IMG/VR virus record: IMGVR_UViG_3300046781_000033
Span: 1 to 40,683 of that record
Strand: one strand, 5' to 3'
From: a virus
DNA length: 40,683 nt
Position 1 is the first letter of the stretch. Each line of letters opens with the position of its first letter. Under the pieces are notes generated by a model. The model was not told the origin of the DNA, searched no databases, and was given only the letters and a program-made list of their open reading frames with translations. Positions 37,573 through 40,683 of this stretch are shown here, in pieces. Made by a program: the position numbers and the translations under genes.

Positions 37573-37862
37573 GCGCCGAGCAGCTCGTCAACCACCAGGC
37601 GGAGCGCGACGCCGAAACCGTCGCCCACGTCGCCGCCGCCGCGCACACGCAGGCCGCGCTCCCGCTGGTCTACGCGCTCGACCGCGCGATGGAGGCCGTC
37701 GTCGAGGCCGCCGTGAGGCTGGTCAACGAGCACGACGTGCGCATGACGTCGAGCCGCGGCGCCATCGTCCCCGAGTCCGCCCTCGACCGCCTCCGTGGAG
37801 CCGTCGCCAAGCTGCGCGACATCCCCACCGGCGCACCGCTCGGGCGGAGGTGGAAGCCGTGA
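37569..37862 (+). CDS. hypothetical early protein
   Basis: The 97-residue ORF starts at ATG 37569 in an ATGA overlap. It is mostly helical (ALDRAMEAVVEAAVRLVNEH) with a final RGAVAKLRDIPTG segment. No family is recognised. Confidence 0.68.
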   Translation: MSAEQLVNHQAERDAETVAHVAAAAHTQAALPLVYALDRAMEAVVEAAVRLVNEHDVRMTSSRGAIVPESALDRLRGAVAKLRDIPTGAPLGRRWKP

Positions 37863-38098
37863 CCACCTGGCGCCAGACCACCAACGCCCGCCGCCGTGCA
37901 GAGCGCATCGAGGACATCGTCGCCCACCTCCGGGCCCAGGCGGCAGCAGGCTACAGCCTGTTCGCCGCAGCCCGGGAGCGCGGCCAGTCGCCGAGGACGC
38001 TCCGACGCTTCCTCGACCGGCACGACCACCACGACCTCGTCATCCGCCTCGAGCGGAACTCCGGCGGCGTCCTGCCGCGCTGGTGGGTGCGGCGATGA
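37859..38098 (+). CDS. small HTH-like protein
   Basis: The 79-residue ORF starts at GTG 37859 overlapping the previous stop. It is basic, with RRRAERIEDIVAHLRAQAA and then an HTH-like pair (YSLFAAARERGQSPRTLRRF), suggesting DNA binding. It ends in an ATGA overlap with the next, apparently frameshifted, gene. Confidence 0.68.
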   Translation: MTTWRQTTNARRRAERIEDIVAHLRAQAAAGYSLFAAARERGQSPRTLRRFLDRHDHHDLVIRLERNSGGVLPRWWVRR

Positions 38099-38323
38099 GC
38101 GTCGAGACCGTCACGTCGCCCGTCACGACGTCCACCGGCACGGACGAGGAGATCGACCACCTCTTCTGCGGCGTCTGCAACCCCGACAGCCCCGCCGGCC
38201 GTCGCCGACTGCGGTGCCGACATCGAGGGCGAGGCCGAGTGCACCGAGGACTGCGGCCACCCCGAGTGCCCGATGTGCGCCTACCTCGGCCAGTTCCCCT
38301 GCCCTGGCTGCGGGGCCGAGTGA
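38095..38323 (+). pseudogene. small zinc-ribbon protein gene with apparent frameshift
   Basis: From ATG 38095 the zero frame encodes MSVETVTSPVTTSTG, then HLFCGVCNPDSP near residue 33. After that it loses protein-like character, while the +1 frame continues with VADCGADIEGEAECTEDC and PECPMCAYLG and PCPGCGAE to a TGA at 38321-38323. That TGA overlaps the next gene's ATG (38323), the normal coupling seen elsewhere here. The +1 frame has no start codon of its own. So one gene of about 76 residues seems split by a one-base change between about 38185 and 38204. Without the shift, the zero frame runs into the next gene and makes a 135-residue fusion to 38502. Confidence 0.6.
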
Positions 38324-38502
38324 TGAGCGACGACGACACCTGCGCCTACGAGTGGCGCGACGGCTGGGGCGAGCACCGCTGCCTCCGCGCCACCCACGAC
38401 GACCCGTCGCACCACTGCGAGTGCGACGCCACCACGTACGAGCCGACCGACCGCGACCGCCGCGAGGTCGAGCTGCCCCTGACCCAGAAGGAGGAGTCAT
38501 GA
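38323..38502 (+). CDS. small hypothetical protein
   Basis: The 59-residue ORF starts at ATG 38323, overlapping the upstream +1-frame stop. It is acidic with scattered Cys and His (TCAYEWRDGWGEHRCLRATH, HHCECDATTY) suggesting a metal site. It overlaps the next gene by 4 nt. In the sequence as given, the zero frame of 38095 runs into it. Confidence 0.62.
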   Translation: MSDDDTCAYEWRDGWGEHRCLRATHDDPSHHCECDATTYEPTDRDRREVELPLTQKEES

Positions 38503-38936
38503 CGACCCCTGATACCACCACCGAGCTCTTCTTCGACCCCACCACCGGCACGCACGCCCACATCGCCGCGCACCTCATCGACGCCGCCTCGCGCCCGATG
38601 GGCCACCTCGAAGCCGCCGCGTTCATGACCATGTGGCACCACCGCACCGTCGACGGCCAGGTGCCCACCGAGTTCTTCCCCTTCATCGAGGGTGAGGACG
38701 GCGACATCACCGGCCCCGGGCACCAGGACCCCGCGACGTTCGCCGCGCTCGTCTCCGCGTACGACGCGGCCGAGAACACCGGCGTGATGGCGCACGACCC
38801 GACGGCGTCCTCCGCCATCGAGCACCGCTGGCTCAAGGCGCAGGTCGACGTCGTCACGGGCGAGTGGAGCGGCGTGTACGTCGCGCCCTTCACTGAGGGC
38901 GCGATCCCCGTCACGACCGTCACCGGGCGGTGGTGA
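38499..38936 (+). CDS. hypothetical early protein
   Basis: The 145-residue ORF starts at ATG 38499 after AAGGAGGAG. It contains LEAAAFMTMWHHRTVDGQVP and EHRWLKAQVDVVTGEW, a mixed alpha-beta protein without recognised motifs. It shows ATGA-type coupling upstream and a 3-nt gap downstream. Confidence 0.7.
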   Translation: MTTPDTTTELFFDPTTGTHAHIAAHLIDAASRPMGHLEAAAFMTMWHHRTVDGQVPTEFFPFIEGEDGDITGPGHQDPATFAALVSAYDAAENTGVMAHDPTASSAIEHRWLKAQVDVVTGEWSGVYVAPFTEGAIPVTTVTGRW

Positions 38937-38939
38937 CCG

Positions 38940-39104
38940 ATGCACGCCTACCGAGTCGGCGACAAGGTCCGCACCAGCACCCACAAGGGCGCGGTCGGCA
39001 TCATCACCCGCCACCACCCCACCCTGCCCGCCTGGGTCGTCGAGTTCTACGGCGAGCCCTACTCGCTGGCGTACACCGACGACCGGCTGCGGAGGGTCTC
39101 GTGA
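38940..39104 (+). CDS. small SH3-like hypothetical protein
   Basis: The 54-residue ORF starts at ATG 38940. It has a beta-barrel-like pattern: YRVGDKVRTSTHKGAVGIIT, then WVVEFYGEPYSLAYTDDRLR. This resembles small KOW/SH3-type phage proteins. The next gene starts at a GTG overlapping its stop. Confidence 0.62.
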   Translation: MHAYRVGDKVRTSTHKGAVGIITRHHPTLPAWVVEFYGEPYSLAYTDDRLRRVS

Positions 39105-39253
39105 ACGCCGCCGTCCAGGAGGTCTCCCGCGAGATCAACGAGCTCCTCGACCGCATCAACGGCCGCGACGGAATCGCCACCCGCGCCGAGAAGCGCCTGC
39201 TGCGGGCCATGAAGGACCGGCTCGAACTCGCGCGGAAGGGGATCACGGCATGA
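39101..39253 (+). CDS. small helical hypothetical protein
   Basis: A 50-residue charged ORF starts at GTG 39101 (GTGA overlap), with EINELLDRINGRDGIATRAE and a KRLLRAMKDRLELARKG helix. The next gene starts in its stop. Function unknown. Confidence 0.6.
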   Translation: MNAAVQEVSREINELLDRINGRDGIATRAEKRLLRAMKDRLELARKGITA

Positions 39254-39447
39254 GCACCCAGCCGAACCCCGAGCACGTCACCGCGGGGTCCGCCCTGCGG
39301 GTGATGGACAGGGCCCGCAACCGCCTGCGCGACGCCGAGTACGCGCAGATGGCAGGCCACGCCACCCGTGCCGACGTCGAGCAGGCGCACGTCGCCTACA
39401 ACGCCGCCGTCGCCGCGTACTACGAGGCCCGAGGGGAGCAGCGATGA
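39250..39447 (+). CDS. small helical hypothetical protein
   Basis: A 65-residue ORF with two helices (RVMDRARNRLRDAEYAQM, ADVEQAHVAYNAAVAAYYEA). Its helix-loop-helix pattern resembles that of the next gene product, so the two may be distant duplicates. ATGA overlaps at both ends. Confidence 0.63.
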   Translation: MSTQPNPEHVTAGSALRVMDRARNRLRDAEYAQMAGHATRADVEQAHVAYNAAVAAYYEARGEQR

Positions 39448-39656
39448 GCGCCGTCGAGGAGGCCCAGGCCCGCGTCGACCTCGCGCGCATGCGCTACCAG
39501 GACGCCGTCAACAGCCTGCGCACCGCCGAGAAGAAGCACCCGTACTCCGGGACGCCGGCGATCTTCGAGGCCCGGAGGCGCAAGGAGGCCGCGTGGCAGG
39601 AGTACCGCGCCGCGCTGACCGACCTTCGGGACGCCGAGGGGGTGGAGCAGCGATGA
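39444..39656 (+). CDS. small helical hypothetical protein
   Basis: A 70-residue ORF (VEEAQARVDLARMRYQDAVN and FEARRRKEAAWQEYRAAL helices). It precedes the exonuclease gene, which it overlaps by 4 nt. It could be an accessory to the recombination module, but only position suggests this. Confidence 0.65.
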   Translation: MSAVEEAQARVDLARMRYQDAVNSLRTAEKKHPYSGTPAIFEARRRKEAAWQEYRAALTDLRDAEGVEQR

Positions 39657-40471
39657 ACCGCGTCGGCCTCGTCCTCGACATGCCCGAGGCGGAGTATCAC
39701 TCCGGCCCCGAGCTCAGCAGCACCGGCGCCCGGACGCTGCTCGACTCCCCCGCGAAGTACGACTGGCAGCGGCGGCACCCGGCCGAGCGCACCACGACCG
39801 ACGCGATGGACTTCGGAACCGTCGTCCACTCGCTCGTGCTCGGCACCGGCTGGCCCGTGACGGTCGTCGATGCCGACTCGTGGCGCACCAAGGCGGCACA
39901 GGACCAGCGCCGTGCCGCCCGCGCCGAGGGTGGCGTCGCCATCCTGACCGCCGACCACGACCGCGCGAAGGCCGCGGCCGCCAAGGTGCAGGAGCACCCG
40001 ACCGCCGGTCGCCTCTTCGAGGGCGGCGCGCCCGAGGTGTCGGCGTTCTGGACCGACGAGCGCACCGGCGTCCCGCTGCGGGCCCGGTTCGACTACCTGC
40101 CCACCGCGACGGCGTCCGGGCGACCGATCGCCGTCGACCTCAAGAAGACCGCCGACGCCTCGCGCCGCGGCTTCGGGAAGTCGGTCGCGAACTACGGCTA
40201 CCACATCCAGTCCGACATCTACCGCCGTGCCTACGCCGCGACGCACGACGGCGCCGAGCCCGTGTTCCTGTTCGTCGCCGTCGAGCCCGACGAGCCGTTC
40301 CAGGTCGCCGTCTACGAGCTCGACCCCGAGGCGCAGGCCATCGGCGCCGAGCTCGTCGACCAGGCGCTCGAGCGGTTCCGCGACTGCACCGATGCCGGCG
40401 TGTGGCCCGGCCTGCCCGAAGACATCCAGACGCTGTCGCTCCCCCGCTGGGCGACCTACCTCGAGGACTGA
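39653..40471 (+). CDS. PD-(D/E)XK exonuclease (RecE/YqaJ-like)
   Basis: The 272-residue protein matches the phage RecE-C-terminal/PDDEXK group. Family features are MPEAEYHSGPELSSTGARTL near the N-terminus, DFGTVVHSLVLG with the active-site His, and a WTDERTGVPLRARFDYLP strand with the catalytic Asp. IAVDLKKTADAS (D-x-K motif) and a YHIQSDIYRRAY helix follow. It degrades one DNA strand to give substrate for an annealing protein, probably the next gene. Its stop is 2 nt before the next ATG. Confidence 0.88.
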   Translation: MNRVGLVLDMPEAEYHSGPELSSTGARTLLDSPAKYDWQRRHPAERTTTDAMDFGTVVHSLVLGTGWPVTVVDADSWRTKAAQDQRRAARAEGGVAILTADHDRAKAAAAKVQEHPTAGRLFEGGAPEVSAFWTDERTGVPLRARFDYLPTATASGRPIAVDLKKTADASRRGFGKSVANYGYHIQSDIYRRAYAATHDGAEPVFLFVAVEPDEPFQVAVYELDPEAQAIGAELVDQALERFRDCTDAGVWPGLPEDIQTLSLPRWATYLED

Positions 40472-40473
40472 CC

Positions 40474-40683
40474 ATGACCGACCTCTCCCTTCCCTCCGCC
40501 GTCGACAAGGCCGCCTCGCAGGCGACCGTCGTCGAGCAGTCCCGTGCCGTCGCCGAGGTGGCCGCCGCTGTCAGGGTGGCCCGCGACTTCCCCCGCGACG
40601 AGGAGGGCGCCGCCGCCGGCGTCCAGCGCTCGTTCGGGCACCTCGTCGTCGCCGAGCGCGCCTTCTACTCCGTCCCCAACCGC
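40474..40683 (+). CDS. phage protein, possible ssDNA-annealing recombinase (5' part)
   Basis: These are the first 70 codons of the gene that continues at 23-601 across the circle junction. The start is ATG 40474. The N-terminus is helical (KAASQATVVEQSRAVAEVAA) and leads into the conserved segment VQRSFGHLVVAERAFYSVPN. It follows the exonuclease gene, the place of RecT/Erf-type partners. The family is not recognised from motifs, so the recombination role is inference. Confidence 0.78.
   Translation, partial: MTDLSLPSAVDKAASQATVVEQSRAVAEVAAAVRVARDFPRDEEGAAAGVQRSFGHLVVAERAFYSVPNR
40662..40683. repeat. terminal overlap, right copy (circle closure)
   Basis: Matches 1-22 with one mismatch (40666 T versus 5 G, changing a Tyr codon to Asp). 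See the left copy. Confidence 0.8.

Overview
The window reads as one complete genome of a temperate, long-tailed (siphovirus) actinobacteriophage of about 40.7 kb. The DNA is very GC-rich. It carries a WhiB-family regulator, found only in Actinobacteria and their phages, and the gene order and families (P27-type small terminase, HK97-type portal, protease and capsid, Gp37-like tail protein) are those of actinobacterial siphoviruses. The host cannot be named from sequence alone; a high-GC actinobacterium carrying a tRNA-Thr(CGT) gene is the safe statement. The last 22 bases (40662-40683) repeat the first 22 with one mismatch, and joining them makes one continuous reading frame, so the sequence is best read as a circle of about 40661 bp opened inside a gene.

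Starting at the genetic switch and going round: a minus-strand repressor (35103-35357) faces a Cro-like gene and an excisionase-like gene across a promoter with a palindromic operator. An early operon of small, tightly overlapping genes (35997-39656) leads to a PD-(D/E)XK exonuclease and a possible single-strand annealing partner that spans the window ends. Next come WhiB, a cytosine-5 methyltransferase, an HNH endonuclease, a replication initiator-like protein with a candidate origin inside its gene, a DnaB/RecA-like helicase and an Hjc-like resolvase, then more small genes to 8227. No DNA polymerase is visible, so replication probably relies on the host. A two-gene minus-strand island (8305-8712) separates early and late regions.

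The late region runs from a packaging HNH gene, a likely cos region and the terminase subunits (8750-11276) through portal, protease, capsid, head-tail connectors, major tail protein, frameshifted tail-assembly chaperones, a 1587-residue tape measure and tail-tip proteins (to 26029). It ends with a lysis cassette (26591-28093) and tail fibers (28427-31843). Strong hairpins sit before and after the capsid gene, after the major tail protein gene, before the endolysin gene and after the fibers, which suggests that late gene dosage is tuned by partial termination.

The remainder is a lysogeny module: a minus-strand membrane protein gene convergent with the fibers, a HicAB toxin-antitoxin pair with a palindromic operator, an attP whose core is the 3' half of tRNA-Thr(CGT) flanked by paired 12-bp direct repeats, and a tyrosine integrase. 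The observations I rate highest are the MTase tail copied onto the end of the HNH gene, the 12-bp iteron-like array inside the initiator gene, the well-formed attP, the tail fiber split inside an FN3 domain, and a terminator embedded antisense in a convergent gene. I did not find a clearly new defence or counter-defence system.
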